A stretch of DNA of 64,000 nt, taken from assembly GCF_017868775.1 (NCBI RefSeq), contig NZ_CP053381.1, positions 2,294,001-2,358,000 on the forward strand. The letters run 5' to 3'. The position numbers and the translations under genes were made by a program. Shown here one piece after another: positions 38,282 through 47,950 of the stretch (position 1 is the first letter of the stretch; each line of letters opens with the position of its first letter). The stretch comes from Billgrantia sulfidoxydans (GTDB lineage: Bacteria > Pseudomonadota > Gammaproteobacteria > Pseudomonadales > Halomonadaceae). The notes under the pieces were generated by a model that searched no databases, was not told the DNA's origin, and saw nothing but the letters and a program-made list of their open reading frames with translations.

Positions 38282-39787
38282 TCAAGCGCGCTCGGCGATG
38301 ATCTCCTTCCACTTGGCGGGGCCGGTCTGGTGCACCGAGGTGCCCTGGCTGTCCACCGCCACGGTGACCGGCATGTCCTCGACCTCGAACTCGTAGATCG
38401 CTTCCATGCCCAGGTCGGCGAAACCCACCACGCGGGACTTCTTGATCGCCTGGGCCACCAGGTAGGCGGAACCGCCCACGGCCATCAGGTAGACCGCCTT
38501 GTTGTCGCGGATCGCCTCGATCGCCGCCGGGCCGCGCTCGGCCTTGCCCACCATGCCGAGCAGGCCGGTCTCTTCCAGCATGGTACGGGTGAACTTGTCC
38601 ATGCGCGTGGCGGTGGTCGGGCCAGCCGGGCCGACCACCTCGTCGCGCACCGGATCCACCGGGCCGACGTAGTAGATGAAGCGCCCTTTCAGATCGACCG
38701 GCAGTTCCTCGCCCTTGGCGATCATGTCGACCATGCGCTTGTGGGCGGCATCACGCCCGGTGAGCAGCTTGCCGTTGAGCAGCAGGGTGTCGCCCGGCTG
38801 CCAGCTCTGCACCTCTTCCGGCGTGACCGTATCCAGGTTGACGCGCTTGACGTTGTCCCCCGCCTCGCGGGTGATCTCGGGCCAGTCCTCGAGCTTCGGC
38901 GCCGGCAGCGCGGCCGGGCCGCTGCCGTCCAGGGTGAAGTGCGCGTGACGGGTGGCGGCGCAGTTGGGGATGATCGCCACCGGCTTGTTGGCGGCGTGGG
39001 TCGGGTAGTCCTTGACCTTGATGTCGAGCACCGTGGTCAGGCCGCCAAGGCCCTGGGCCCCGATGCCGCTCTTGTTGACCTTGTCGAACAGCTCCAGGCG
39101 CAGCTCCTCGGCGCGGTTGGACGGGCCACGCGCCTGCAGCTCCTGGATGTCGATGGGATCGAGCAGCGCCTCCTTGGCGATCTCCATGGCCTTCTCGGCG
39201 GTACCGCCGATGCCGATGCCGAGCATGCCGGGCGGACACCAGCCGGCGCCCATCTTGGGCAGTTGCTCGAGCACCCAGTCGACCACGCTGTCGGAGGGGT
39301 TGAGCATGGCGAACTTGCTCTTCGCCTCGCTGCCGCCGCCCTTGGCCGCGACGTGCACCTCGACGGTGTCGCCCGGCACCAGCTTGTGATGGATCACCGC
39401 CGGCGTGTTGTCGCCGGTGTTCTTGCGCGCTCCGTCCGGATCGGCCAGCACCGAGGCGCGCAGCACGTTGTCCGGGAAATTGTAGGCACGGCGCACGCCC
39501 TCGTTGATCATGTCGTCGAGGCTCATGTCGGCCTCGAAGCGTACGTTCATGCCCACATGCACGAACACGGTAACGATACCGGTATCCTGGCAGATCGGCC
39601 GGTGCCCCATGGCGCACATGCGCGAGTTGATCAGGATCTGAGCGATGGCATCCTTGGCCGCCGGATTCTCTTCCCGCTCGTACGCCGCCGCCATGGCGTC
39701 GATGAAATCCTTGGGATGGTAATAGGAGATGTACTGCAGGGCGTCGGCGACGCTCTGGATCAGATCGTCCTGGCGGATCACGGTCAT
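38282..39787 (-). CDS. fumA: Class I fumarate hydratase (4Fe-4S, FumA/FumB type)
   Basis: It hydrates fumarate to malate in the TCA cycle with an oxygen-sensitive 4Fe-4S cluster. The 501-residue protein fuses the alpha and beta parts as in FumA. Cluster cysteines are visible in RPICQDTG, GGHQPAPI-equivalent region GWCPPGM, and PNCAATRH. GAGGAG lies 11 bases before the ATG at 39787. No class II FumC is in the window. Confidence 0.94.
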   Translation of the reverse strand: MTVIRQDDLIQSVADALQYISYYHPKDFIDAMAAAYEREENPAAKDAIAQILINSRMCAMGHRPICQDTGIVTVFVHVGMNVRFEADMSLDDMINEGVRRAYNFPDNVLRASVLADPDGARKNTGDNTPAVIHHKLVPGDTVEVHVAAKGGGSEAKSKFAMLNPSDSVVDWVLEQLPKMGAGWCPPGMLGIGIGGTAEKAMEIAKEALLDPIDIQELQARGPSNRAEELRLELFDKVNKSGIGAQGLGGLTTVLDIKVKDYPTHAANKPVAIIPNCAATRHAHFTLDGSGPAALPAPKLEDWPEITREAGDNVKRVNLDTVTPEEVQSWQPGDTLLLNGKLLTGRDAAHKRMVDMIAKGEELPVDLKGRFIYYVGPVDPVRDEVVGPAGPTTATRMDKFTRTMLEETGLLGMVGKAERGPAAIEAIRDNKAVYLMAVGGSAYLVAQAIKKSRVVGFADLGMEAIYEFEVEDMPVTVAVDSQGTSVHQTGPAKWKEIIAERA

Positions 39788-39867
39788 GTGCTAGGAACTC
39801 CTCGGCAGTGTCGGCATACCCGCTTCTGGATTCGCAAGCGCGAAGCGGCGGGTTCGAACGGTGCCGA

Positions 39868-39896
39868 ATTATACCGTATCGGGACCTGCTAGACAG
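39868..39896 (-). promoter_or_regulatory. Candidate promoter of the fumarase gene
   Basis: A perfect TATAAT on the minus strand (39873-39868) has CTGTCT 17 bases upstream (39896-39891), a poor -35. Transcription would start near 39861, leaving a leader of about 75 bases. Confidence 0.45.
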
Positions 39897-39959
39897 GTTC
39901 GTAGGCCAAGGTAGTAGGCAGACTGGAGAAATGCAGGAAGATAACGGTATAAATACAAG

Positions 39960-40781
39960 TTACTGTGACTGGCACTGCGGGCAAAGATAGAGCCGACGCG
40001 AAGCCACCATGGCCCGTTCGATGGGCGTACCGCAGGCATGACACGGCAACCCGTCGCGCTCATAGACAGCAAAGCGACAAAGGCGCCGGTTCTCGCCTCG
40101 CCGTCGCGCAGCTGCTGCCCATTCGTCACGGTTGGTCACACCTGCCTGGTCGTAGGCACGCCGCGTCACGTCGAGAATGGCGCGCGCCAGTAGCGCCAGA
40201 CGCTCCTCGCCCAGCTCCATGGGCTTCTCACTGGGCGAAGCGCCGGCGAAGAACAAAATCTCTGAGCGAAGGTAGTTGCCGATGCCGGCGAATAGCGTCT
40301 GATCGAGCAGTAGCCCGCCTAGCCTGCGCCGTGCAAAACGCGGCTCGGCCAGGCGCGCCATGGCCTGCTTCGGTGTGACGCCGTGGGTCAGCAGGTCGGG
40401 GCCCAGCCGGGAGAGAAATGGATGCTCGGCGAGCCTGTCGCCCGGCCACAGCGAGACGTCCGAGGCGCTGTAGAGGCTGGCCGAGCGCCCTTCCGCCGTC
40501 AGCCGCACGCGCAGCGAGCGCTCGGTATCGGGCTCGCGCTCGGCGTCGTGCAGCTTCCACACGCCGTAGAGCTGGTTATGACTGTAGAGCACGCGACCGT
40601 CGTCGAAGCGGGTCAGCAGCGCCTTGCCCCAGCTGTCCACCGCCGTGACCTCTCGACCTACCAGCGAGTCGGCCTCGGCGGCCAGTTCGGGGAAGGCGAA
40701 CCACACCGACTCCAGCCGCCTGCCGGCAAGCTGCTCGTGCAGGCGGTCGGCGGCACGGCGAATCTCAGGGCCTTCGGGCAT
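39960..40781 (-). CDS. nei: Endonuclease VIII (Nei), DNA glycosylase/AP lyase
   Basis: Nei removes oxidised pyrimidines in base excision repair. ATG 40781 gives 273 residues beginning MPEGPEI, where Pro2 is the nucleophile and Glu3 the acid; Lys53 (SWGKALL) matches the family. The helix-two-turn-helix is GIGNYLRSEILF and the zinc finger is CHAC...CPQC at the C terminus. The PEGPEIRRAADRL start distinguishes Nei from MutM (PELPEVE). TTGGAG is a fair ribosome site. Confidence 0.93.
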   Translation of the reverse strand: MPEGPEIRRAADRLHEQLAGRRLESVWFAFPELAAEADSLVGREVTAVDSWGKALLTRFDDGRVLYSHNQLYGVWKLHDAEREPDTERSLRVRLTAEGRSASLYSASDVSLWPGDRLAEHPFLSRLGPDLLTHGVTPKQAMARLAEPRFARRRLGGLLLDQTLFAGIGNYLRSEILFFAGASPSEKPMELGEERLALLARAILDVTRRAYDQAGVTNRDEWAAAARRRGENRRLCRFAVYERDGLPCHACGTPIERAMVASRRLYLCPQCQSQ

Positions 40782-40841
40782 CGTGACTCCAAGTTCAGGA
40801 CAATGCGGGAACGCAGCAAGAGGCGCCGGGGACTGGGCGTA

Positions 40842-40904
40842 GAGGGGGTCTTTTGCCATGGATGGCAAAAGTAGCGCCCAGGGATGGGTTTACAGCGCCC
40901 CCTC
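40842..40904. repeat. Nested-hairpin intergenic element between uvrB and nei
   Basis: An outer seven-base stem (GAGGGGG 40842-40848 / CCCCCTC 40898-40904) encloses a nine-base perfect hairpin (CTTTTGCCA 40850-40858 / TGGCAAAAG 40863-40871) and a small CCCA/TGGG stem with the phrase CAGGGATGGGTTTACAGCG. It lies between the uvrB stop and the nei start, both on the minus strand. I recall similar GGATGGC...CAGGGATG...TTACAGCG phrases in other Halomonas-group intergenic regions, but this is memory, not a search. It may act as a terminator after nei's upstream neighbour or be a dispersed repeat. Confidence 0.55.
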
Positions 40905-40939
40905 GTAGTCCTGTCGACGGAAAGCCTCGAGCGGACAGA

Positions 40940-42961
40940 CTACCCAAGCGCCAGTTGCCGCTCCTTGAGCTCATGCAGCCGGTCGCGCAGCCTGGCCGCC
41001 TCCTCGAACTCCAGGTTCTGGGCCGCCTCGAACATGGCGTCCTCGACTCGCGAGACCTCTTTGACCAGGTCCGTCGGCGAGAGCTCGGAGATATCGTAGA
41101 TCGCCGCACCCTCGGCCACCTTGCGCTCGCCGCGGCGCCCCTTGCCCTTGCGACCCGGGGCCTGGGCCGCCTCCATGATGTCGGCCACCGAGCGGGTCAC
41201 GGTGGTGGGCGTGATGCCGTGCTTCTCGTTGTGGGCGATCTGCTTGGCGCGGCGCCGCTCGGTCTCGTCGATGGCGCGGCGCATGGAGTCGGTCACCCGG
41301 TCGGCGTAGAGGATCGCCTTGCCGTGGGCGTTGCGCGCCGCCCGGCCGATGGTCTGGATCAGCGAGCGCTCGTTGCGCAGGAAGCCCTCCTTGTCGGCAT
41401 CGAGGATCGCCACCAGCGAGACCTCGGGGATGTCGAGGCCCTCGCGCAGCAGGTTGATGCCCACCAGCACATCGAACTTGCCCAGGCGCAGGTCGCGGAT
41501 GATCTCCACCCGCTCCACCGTGTCGATGTCCGAGTGCAGGTAGCGCACCCTCACGTCATGTTCGTCGAGGTACTCGGTGAGGTCCTCCGCCATGCGCTTG
41601 GTCAGGGTGGTGACCAGCACCCGCTCGCCCACCTCGGCGCGGGCACGGATCTCGGAGAGCAGGTCGTCGACCTGGGTCGAGGCCGGACGCACCTCGATCT
41701 CGGGATCGACCAGCCCGGTGGGGCGCACCACCTGCTCCACCACTTGGCCGGCGTGCTCGGCCTCGTAGGGCCCCGGGGTGGCCGAGACGAAGATCGTCTG
41801 CGGGCAGATGCGCTCCCACTCCTCGAAGGTCATGGGGCGGTTGTCCAGCGCCGAGGGCAGGCGGAAGCCGTACTCGACCAGCGTCTCCTTGCGCGAGCGG
41901 TCGCCCTTGTACATGCCGCCGACCTGGGGAACGCTGACGTGGGACTCGTCGATGAACAGCAGCGCATCGTCGGGCAGGTAGTCGAAGAAGGTGGGCGGCG
42001 GCTCGCCGGGGTTGCGGCCCGAAAGATAGCGCGAGTAGTTCTCGATGCCGTTGCAGTAGCCCAGCTCGTTCATCATCTCGAGATCGTAGAGAGTACGCTG
42101 CTCCAGCCGCTGGGCCTCGACCAGGCGATCGTTCTTGCGCAGCCACGCCAGGCGTTCGACCAGCTCGGCCTTGATCGCATCGGCAGCCGAGATGATGGTC
42201 TCCCGCGGCGTCACGTAGTGGCTCTTGGGGTAGATGGTCATGCGCGGTACCTGGCCGCGCACCTCGCCGGTAAGCGGGTCGAACAGCCGGATCGAGTCGA
42301 TCTCGTCGTCGAACAGCTCGACCCGAACCGCTTCCTCGTCGGAATCGGCCGGGTAGATGTCGATCACGTCGCCGCGCACCCGGTAGGTACCACGCTTGAA
42401 GTCCATGTCGTTGCGGGTGTACTGCAGCTCCGCCAGGCGGCGCAGGAAGCGGCGCTGATCGATCAGCTCGCCGCGGGTGAAGTGCAGGCGCATCTTGAGG
42501 TACTGGTCGGGGTCGCCGAGACCGTAGATCGCCGAGACCGACACCACGATCAGCGCATCGCGCCTTTCCAACAGCGCTTTCGTCGCCGAGAGCCGCATCT
42601 GCTCGATGTGGTCGTTGATCGAGGCATCCTTCTCGATGAAGGTATCCGACGAGGGAACGTAGGCTTCCGGCTGGTAGTAGTCGTAGTAGGAGACGAAGTA
42701 CTCGATGGCGTTGTCGGGAAAGAACGACTTGAACTCGCCGTAGAGCTGGGCGGCCAGGGTCTTGTTGGGCGCCATGACGATGGTCGGCCGCTGCAGCCGC
42801 TCGACCACGTTGGCCATGGTGAAGGTCTTGCCCGACCCGGTCACGCCGAGCAGCGTCTGGTGGGCCAACCCGGACTCGAGCCCGTGGATCAGGCCCTCGA
42901 TGGCGGTAGGCTGATCGCCGGCGGGCTTGAAGTTGGCATTGAGGCGAAACGGCTTGCTCAT
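40940..42961 (-). CDS. uvrB: UvrABC excinuclease subunit UvrB
   Basis: UvrB verifies bulky DNA lesions and recruits UvrC. The 673-residue protein has Walker [11 protein letters not shown], the beta-hairpin region [12 protein letters not shown], helicase motif II DESHV, motif VI (QTIGRAARN), and the C-terminal UvrC-binding UVR domain rich in Glu and Arg ([14 protein letters not shown]). The ATG at 42961 gives the family N terminus. It appears monocistronic. Confidence 0.97.
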   Translation of the reverse strand: MSKPFRLNANFKPAGDQPTAIEGLIHGLESGLAHQTLLGVTGSGKTFTMANVVERLQRPTIVMAPNKTLAAQLYGEFKSFFPDNAIEYFVSYYDYYQPEAYVPSSDTFIEKDASINDHIEQMRLSATKALLERRDALIVVSVSAIYGLGDPDQYLKMRLHFTRGELIDQRRFLRRLAELQYTRNDMDFKRGTYRVRGDVIDIYPADSDEEAVRVELFDDEIDSIRLFDPLTGEVRGQVPRMTIYPKSHYVTPRETIISAADAIKAELVERLAWLRKNDRLVEAQRLEQRTLYDLEMMNELGYCNGIENYSRYLSGRNPGEPPPTFFDYLPDDALLFIDESHVSVPQVGGMYKGDRSRKETLVEYGFRLPSALDNRPMTFEEWERICPQTIFVSATPGPYEAEHAGQVVEQVVRPTGLVDPEIEVRPASTQVDDLLSEIRARAEVGERVLVTTLTKRMAEDLTEYLDEHDVRVRYLHSDIDTVERVEIIRDLRLGKFDVLVGINLLREGLDIPEVSLVAILDADKEGFLRNERSLIQTIGRAARNAHGKAILYADRVTDSMRRAIDETERRRAKQIAHNEKHGITPTTVTRSVADIMEAAQAPGRKGKGRRGERKVAEGAAIYDISELSPTDLVKEVSRVEDAMFEAAQNLEFEEAARLRDRLHELKERQLALG

Positions 42962-43027
42962 GACGGCTCCAGACGGCTTCAGGCGCCGTTCGGCGCCCGG
43001 ACGGTACGTACCGATATCAGCAGCAAA

Positions 43028-43044
43028 AGGCCGGCCTTCGGCCT
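43028..43044 (-). terminator. Terminator overlapping the OsmC-like stop codon
   Basis: On the minus strand AGGCCG AAGGC CGGCCT is followed by TTTTG, a short intrinsic terminator whose 5' arm overlaps the TAG stop of the OsmC-like gene. A second small stem (GGCGCC GTTC GGCGCC, 42982-42997) follows before uvrB. Confidence 0.55.
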
Positions 43045-43465
43045 ATGCCTGGGTGACATCGGCAGCGCGCGTGGTGACTTCCACGGTGGCACTGGTCATG
43101 AGGCGATGAATGGGGCACTTGTCGCTGATCTCCTCCAGCCGCACCCGCTGCTCCTCGTCCTCGATGCCATGGAAGGTCATCACCACTTCGAGTCGGTAGA
43201 CGCCCTTGCGTTCCTCGCTGTCGTCGCGGTTGACCCTGACGCTGACCCCCTCGAGCGGCCACTGCTTGCGCCGGGCGTACATCTGCGCGGTGATCGCCTT
43301 GCAGGCGCCGAGGGAAAGGTCGAAGTAGTCGTGCGGGTCCGGCGCACTATCCTCGCCGCCGAAGGCACTGGGCACATCGGCGTAGAGATCCTCGAACCCC
43401 TCGATGCGAACCCGCTGACGAAAGATGCTGTTGCGCTCGCTGACGATCTCGATGGACTTGGGCAT
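43043..43465 (-). CDS. OsmC/Ohr-family peroxide-reducing protein
   Basis: A 140-residue OsmC-fold protein. The two reactive cysteines are Cys55 (LGACKAITAQMYA) and Cys117 (DKCPIHRL), which act as a thiol peroxidase pair in the family. It belongs to the general OsmC-like subgroup (YhfA-like) more than to Ohr. ATG 43465 is taken on family grounds. The small HMA-fold gene lies 16 bases upstream on the same strand, so the two are probably one transcript. Confidence 0.88.
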   Translation of the reverse strand: MPKSIEIVSERNSIFRQRVRIEGFEDLYADVPSAFGGEDSAPDPHDYFDLSLGACKAITAQMYARRKQWPLEGVSVRVNRDDSEERKGVYRLEVVMTFHGIEDEEQRVRLEEISDKCPIHRLMTSATVEVTTRAADVTQA

Positions 43466-43481
43466 GGGCGATTCCGTTCGG

Positions 43482-43679
43482 TTACTTGATATCGATGGGA
43501 AGCTTGAGGGCCTGGACGGCACGGATCAGCGCCTCGCGGCTGACGCGCCCCTCCACGTCCGCCCCATGGCGCCCCACCTCGGCGCTCTCCACGCCCTCCA
43601 CCATCATCAGGGCCGTGGTAATGCGATTGACCTGATCGGCGCTCTCCACGCCGCTGAAACTGAGCGACTGCTGCGGCAT
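43482..43679 (-). CDS. Small ferredoxin-like (HMA-fold) protein without CxxC
   Basis: A 65-residue protein starting at ATG 43679 after GGGGAG. It reads like a heavy-metal-associated domain: first strand QSLSFSGV, helix QVNRITTALMMVEGVESAEV, and strand RVSREALIRAVQALKL. The metal-binding CxxC expected at residues 10-14 is absent and the protein has no cysteine. It therefore probably does not carry copper in the usual way. Function unknown; it precedes the OsmC-like gene. Confidence 0.7.
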   Translation of the reverse strand: MPQQSLSFSGVESADQVNRITTALMMVEGVESAEVGRHGADVEGRVSREALIRAVQALKLPIDIK

Positions 43680-43818
43680 GCCTGACTCCCCGGGGCATGG
43701 AATAGGAATGCACGAGTCTAACATGGCAACCTTGAAGCGGCAGCCGCTTGCATTCCCGCCGCCGTGCCCGCATACCATGGGCCATATCCCTGACATGACG
43801 ACCCGGAGCCACACAGGC

Positions 43819-44859
43819 ATGAACGATTGGATAACCGCCCTGGGAGGACGACGCTCGAGCGATGAGCGGGTGGCGTTCGATACGCCAGACCCCGCCCGCC
43901 AGGCCATGGAGCATACCGTCATCACTCCGCTCGTCCACCTCGGCGTTCTCGATGTGGTCGGCCCCGGCGCCGGCAAGCTGTTGCAGGGCCAGACCAGCGC
44001 CCAGGTCGACCTGGCCGACGGCAGCTTCGCCCCGCTGACCTGCTTCTGCAGCGCCAAGGGGCGCATGCTGGCCAATGCTCAGCTGCTACGCATCGATGCC
44101 GAACGCTACCGCCTGATTCTGCATCGCGGCCTGCTCGCGCCGCTGTGCGCCCACCTGAAGAAGTTCGCGCCGTTCTACAAGAGCGAACTCGCCATCCGCG
44201 ACGACCTGGTACTGCTGGGGCTGATCGGCAAGGAGGCCCAGGCGCTGGCAGAGGTACGCTTCGACGTCGCCCCTCCCGCCGTCTGGCACCAATCGGGCGA
44301 CGAGAAGGTGCAACTGCTGGCCCACCCGGGGCCACAGTACCGGCTGCTGGCCTGCCTGCCGCTGGAGCAGGCCGAAGCGGTCGCCACCCGACTCAACGAG
44401 CAGGCGGCTGCGGTCGGCAACGCCGTGTGGTGCCTGCAGGACATCCAGGCCGGGCTCGCCTGGCTGACGCCAGCCCACCAGGACGCCCTGCTCCCGCAGA
44501 TGATCAACTGGGAGGCGCTGGGCGGGGTCAGCTTCAAGAAGGGCTGCTACACCGGCCAGGAGGTAGTGGCCCGCGCCCACTTCCGCGGCCAGGTGAAGAA
44601 GCGCCTGGTTCGGGCTCAGCTCGAGGGGGAGTGTCTGCCTGCACTCGGCGCAGCGGTGGTCGACGACAGCGGCAAGAGCCTGGGCGAGATCGTGGCGGCG
44701 GAACTCGACGCCTACGGCCAGGCCGAGATCCTGGCAGTGCTGAGTACCCGCGACGATCCCGGCCCGCTCAGCGTCGATGGCCAGACTGTCAAGCTGCTGA
44801 AGCTGCCCTACCCCATCGAACGCCTCGATCCGGAGAGCCTGGCCCAGGCAAGCGCCTAG
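43819..44859 (+). CDS. ygfZ: YgfZ, folate-binding protein for iron-sulfur cluster enzymes
   Basis: YgfZ supports assembly or repair of certain 4Fe-4S enzymes and binds tetrahydrofolate. The 346-residue protein has the diagnostic motif KGCYTGQEVVAR with the essential Cys, and a GcvT-like fold. I take ATG 43819 (CGGAG is 12 bases upstream, a loose spacing); an in-frame ATG at 43795 is possible. The last four bases overlap tatD on the other strand. The frame's upstream part overlaps the HMA gene and is not used. Confidence 0.9.
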   Translation: MNDWITALGGRRSSDERVAFDTPDPARQAMEHTVITPLVHLGVLDVVGPGAGKLLQGQTSAQVDLADGSFAPLTCFCSAKGRMLANAQLLRIDAERYRLILHRGLLAPLCAHLKKFAPFYKSELAIRDDLVLLGLIGKEAQALAEVRFDVAPPAVWHQSGDEKVQLLAHPGPQYRLLACLPLEQAEAVATRLNEQAAAVGNAVWCLQDIQAGLAWLTPAHQDALLPQMINWEALGGVSFKKGCYTGQEVVARAHFRGQVKKRLVRAQLEGECLPALGAAVVDDSGKSLGEIVAAELDAYGQAEILAVLSTRDDPGPLSVDGQTVKLLKLPYPIERLDPESLAQASA

Positions 44860-45623
44860 GGCAAGTCCAGCCCGAACACCCGCTTGGCGGTCGCCGTGCT
44901 CTGGGCGGCGACCGCCTCCGTGCTTTCCCCTCGCAGCTTGGCCACCATCTCGCACACCTGGGCGATGCGTGCCGGCTCGTTGCGCTGGCCCTGGTGCCCG
45001 CATAGCGGCATGTCGGGGCTGTCGGTCTCCAATACGAAGCCATCCTCAGGCAGGCGCTTCACTGCCCGCCACAGGCGCTGGGCGCGCTCGTAGGTCACGG
45101 CACCGCCCAACCCGACCACGAAGCCGAGATCGAGGAATTTCCAGGCCTGGTCCGGCGAGCCGGCGAAAGCGTGAATCAAACCGCCCGCCGGCAGGTCGAG
45201 CTGGCGCAGCCGCTTGGAGACCTTGTCGTTGGCGTGTACGCAGTGGATCACCACCGGCAGCCGGCGCGCCTTGGCCAGGCGCAGTTGGGCGTTGAACAGC
45301 GCCCACTGGTCGTCCAGGGTCTCCTCGAAGCGCGCGTCGATGCCGCATTCGCCCAGCGCCCGCACCTCGGGATGGTCATCCAGCATCTGCGCCAGCGCCT
45401 CGACGTCGCCCTCGCCGTGTTCATGCATGAAATAGGGGTGCAGGCCCAGGCTGACGTGGACGTCGTCGCGCTGGCCGAGCGCCAGCACGGCCGGCCAGCG
45501 CTCGCGGGTGGTGCCCGGCACCATGAAGTGACCGACACCGGCCGCCCTGGCGCGCGCGAACATCGCCTCGCGGTCGTCGTCGAAGGCCTCGAAGTCGAGG
45601 TGGCAGTGGGCGTCGATCAACAT
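44856..45623 (-). CDS. tatD: TatD-family metal-dependent hydrolase (DNase)
   Basis: A 255-residue TIM-barrel hydrolase of the TatD family, with exonuclease activity known for E. coli members. The metal-binding signature IDAHCHLDFEAFDDDRE is at the N terminus, GECGID, IHCVHAND and the late LETDSPDMP follow in order. AAGGGAG lies ten bases before ATG 45623. It ends overlapping ygfZ and begins 44 bases past mscL on the same strand. Confidence 0.92.
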   Translation of the reverse strand: MLIDAHCHLDFEAFDDDREAMFARARAAGVGHFMVPGTTRERWPAVLALGQRDDVHVSLGLHPYFMHEHGEGDVEALAQMLDDHPEVRALGECGIDARFEETLDDQWALFNAQLRLAKARRLPVVIHCVHANDKVSKRLRQLDLPAGGLIHAFAGSPDQAWKFLDLGFVVGLGGAVTYERAQRLWRAVKRLPEDGFVLETDSPDMPLCGHQGQRNEPARIAQVCEMVAKLRGESTEAVAAQSTATAKRVFGLDLP

Positions 45624-45666
45624 CCGTGTCGTGCTCCCTTGCGTGGCGTGGCTTCGCCGCCTGCCG

Positions 45667-46155
45667 TCACTCCGCCTCGGCTGGCGTCGCCGGCAGCTCA
45701 GAGGTGCAGGCCGGACAGCGCGTGGCCGGAATGGGAATCTTGCTGAGGCAGTACGGGCAATCCTTGACCGTCGGCGCCGCCGCCGTCTCGGGCGGATAGG
45801 CGAGGTTCTTGAGCCGATTGATGTTGCGGATCAGCAGGAAGGTGGCGAAGGCGACGATCAGAAACGACAGCACCGCATTGAGGAACAGGCCGTAGTTGAG
45901 GGTCACCGCCCCCGCCGCCTGGGCCTGCTCCAGGGTGTGGTAGATCTCCTCCCCCGGGCCGTCGCGCAGCACCAGGAACTGGTTGGTGAAGTTCAGTCCA
46001 CCCGTCGCCAGGCTGATCAGCGGGGTGAAGACATCCTTCACCAGGCTGTTGACGATGGAGGTGAACGCCGCCCCGATGATGATCCCCACCGCCATGTCGA
46101 CGACGTTGCCCTTGACCGCGAACTCGCGGAACTCCTTCAGCATCTTCGATGCCAT
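45667..46155 (-). CDS. mscL: Large-conductance mechanosensitive channel MscL with C-terminal zinc ribbon
   Basis: MscL opens at high membrane tension and vents solutes on osmotic downshock. ATG 46155 after GGGGAG gives 162 residues, about 25 more than E. coli MscL. TM1 (about 16-45) begins with KEFREFAVKGNVVDMAVG, the family signature, and TM2 is at about 88-110. Beyond the usual end, Cys133, Cys136, Cys147 and Cys150 (CPYC...CPAC) form a predicted zinc ribbon. Such tails occur in some other MscL proteins; their effect on gating is unknown to me. It would work with ectoine as the opposite arm of osmoregulation. Confidence 0.93.
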   Translation of the reverse strand: MASKMLKEFREFAVKGNVVDMAVGIIIGAAFTSIVNSLVKDVFTPLISLATGGLNFTNQFLVLRDGPGEEIYHTLEQAQAAGAVTLNYGLFLNAVLSFLIVAFATFLLIRNINRLKNLAYPPETAAAPTVKDCPYCLSKIPIPATRCPACTSELPATPAEAE

Positions 46156-46214
46156 GCCCCCATCTCCCCATCGCAGCTTCTTCGGCTTGCTCTCTCGCCT
46201 GGTCGACGCCCGCC

Positions 46215-47804
46215 TCAGTGTTCCCGGGTGGCGGCGAAACGAATCTCCGGCCAGCGCTCCTGGGTCATCTGAAGATTGACCCTCGTGGGAGCAATGTAGG
46301 TCAGGTAACCGCCGCCATCCAGCGCCAGGTTGGCGCTCGCCTTGCGCCTGAACTCCTCGAGCTTCCTGGCATCGTCGCAGTAGACCCAACGCGCGGTCTG
46401 CACGTTGACCGGCTCGTAGACGCAGTCGACCTTGTACTCCTCCTTGAGCCGGTGCGCGACCACATCGAACTGCAGGGTACCCACGGCACCGAGGATCAGT
46501 TCGTTGTTGTCCAGCGGCTGGAACAGCTGGGTGGCGCCCTCCTCGGAGAGCTGCTGGAGCCCCTTCTGCAGCGCCTTGAGCTTGAGCGGGTCCTTCAGCT
46601 GCACGCGCTTGAACAGCTCCGGCGCGAAGTGGGGGATGCCGGTGAAGCGCATCTCCTCACCCATGGTGAAGGTATCGCCGATCTGGATCGTGCCGTGGTT
46701 GTGCAGGCCGATGATGTCGCCGGGCCAGGCCTCCTCGACGTGGGCGCGGTCGGAGGCCATGAAGGTCAACGCATCGGCGATCTTGACGTCCTTGCCGATG
46801 CGCACGTGGCGCATCTTCATGTTCTTCTCGTACTTGCCCGAACAGACCCGCAGGAAGGCGATGCGATCGCGATGCTTGGGGTCCATGTTGGCCTGGATCT
46901 TGAATACGAAACCGGTGAAGCGCGAGTCCTCGGCCTCCACGGTACGGGTGTCGGTCTCGCGCGGCTGCGGCGGCGGCGCGTACTCGACGAAGCCGTCGAG
47001 CATCTCGCGCACGCCGAAGTTGCCCATGGCGGTACCGAAGTAGACCGGGGTCAGTTCGCCGCGGCGGTAGGCGTCGAGATCGAACTCATGGGAAGCGCCA
47101 CGCACCAGTTCCACCTCCATGCGCAGCTCCTCGGCCTGCTCGGCACCCAGCACCGCGTCGACCTCGGGATTGTCGAGCCCCTCGATGCGCCTGTCGTCGG
47201 GAATGCGGCTGCCCTGGCCCTGGGTATAGAGATGGATCACGTCGTTGTAGAGGTGATAGACCCCCTTGAAGTGGCGCCCCATGCCGATCGGCCAGGTCAT
47301 CGGCGCGCACTGGATGTCGAGCACCGTCTCCACCTCGTCCATCACCTCGATGGGATCGCGAATGTCGCGGTCCATCTTGTTGACGAAGGTGAGGATCGGC
47401 GTGGTGCGCAGCCGGCACACCTCCATCAGCTTGATGGTCCGCGCCTCGACGCCCTTGGCGCCGTCGATCACCATCAGCGCCGAGTCCACCGCCGTCAGGG
47501 TGCGGTAGGTGTCCTCGGAGAAGTCCTCGTGCCCCGGGGTGTCGAGCAGGTTGACGATGCGCCCGCCATAGGGGAACTGCATCACCGAGGTGGTCACCGA
47601 GATGCCCCGCTCCTGCTCCATCTTCATCCAGTCGGACGTGGCGTGGCGGTCGTTGCGCTTGCTCTTCACCGAGCCGGCGAGCTGAATGGCGTTTCCGAAC
47701 AGCAGCATCTTCTCGGTGATGGTGGTCTTGCCCGCATCGGGGTGCGAGATAATGGCGAAGGTTCTACGCAGCCCGACTTCGCGGGCCAGATCGGCAGCTG
47801 ACAT
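46215..47804 (-). CDS. prfC: Peptide chain release factor 3
   Basis: RF3 is a GTPase that removes RF1/RF2 from the ribosome after termination. Starting at ATG 47804 gives 529 residues, the same as E. coli RF3, with G1 [10 protein letters not shown]3 [10 protein letters not shown] and G4 NKMDRD. An ATG at 47861 would add 19 residues without family resemblance and without a ribosome site. It is divergent from regB. Confidence 0.95.
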   Translation of the reverse strand: MSAADLAREVGLRRTFAIISHPDAGKTTITEKMLLFGNAIQLAGSVKSKRNDRHATSDWMKMEQERGISVTTSVMQFPYGGRIVNLLDTPGHEDFSEDTYRTLTAVDSALMVIDGAKGVEARTIKLMEVCRLRTTPILTFVNKMDRDIRDPIEVMDEVETVLDIQCAPMTWPIGMGRHFKGVYHLYNDVIHLYTQGQGSRIPDDRRIEGLDNPEVDAVLGAEQAEELRMEVELVRGASHEFDLDAYRRGELTPVYFGTAMGNFGVREMLDGFVEYAPPPQPRETDTRTVEAEDSRFTGFVFKIQANMDPKHRDRIAFLRVCSGKYEKNMKMRHVRIGKDVKIADALTFMASDRAHVEEAWPGDIIGLHNHGTIQIGDTFTMGEEMRFTGIPHFAPELFKRVQLKDPLKLKALQKGLQQLSEEGATQLFQPLDNNELILGAVGTLQFDVVAHRLKEEYKVDCVYEPVNVQTARWVYCDDARKLEEFRRKASANLALDGGGYLTYIAPTRVNLQMTQERWPEIRFAATREH

Positions 47805-47950
47805 CAGTCTCGGATTCGTCGTGGCACCCAGACGGTGCGTGAATGGTGAATTGGCACGCATTCTACGGCTTTGCCCCGCACAGTTGTAGGGCAGCGGCGA
47901 GAAAGGGCACGAGACGGTATCATGGCGGCACGAATGCTCCAGGAGACGTC

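Noticed and set aside
39848..39870. GGTTCGAAC-like T-loop of a tRNA
   Set aside because: No matching acceptor, D or anticodon stem can be built around it; it lies in the fumarase leader and promoter.
40853..43489. An 878-codon open frame on the plus strand opposite uvrB
   Set aside because: It mirrors uvrB and OsmC-like codons, a result of high GC at third positions, and has no recognisable domain.
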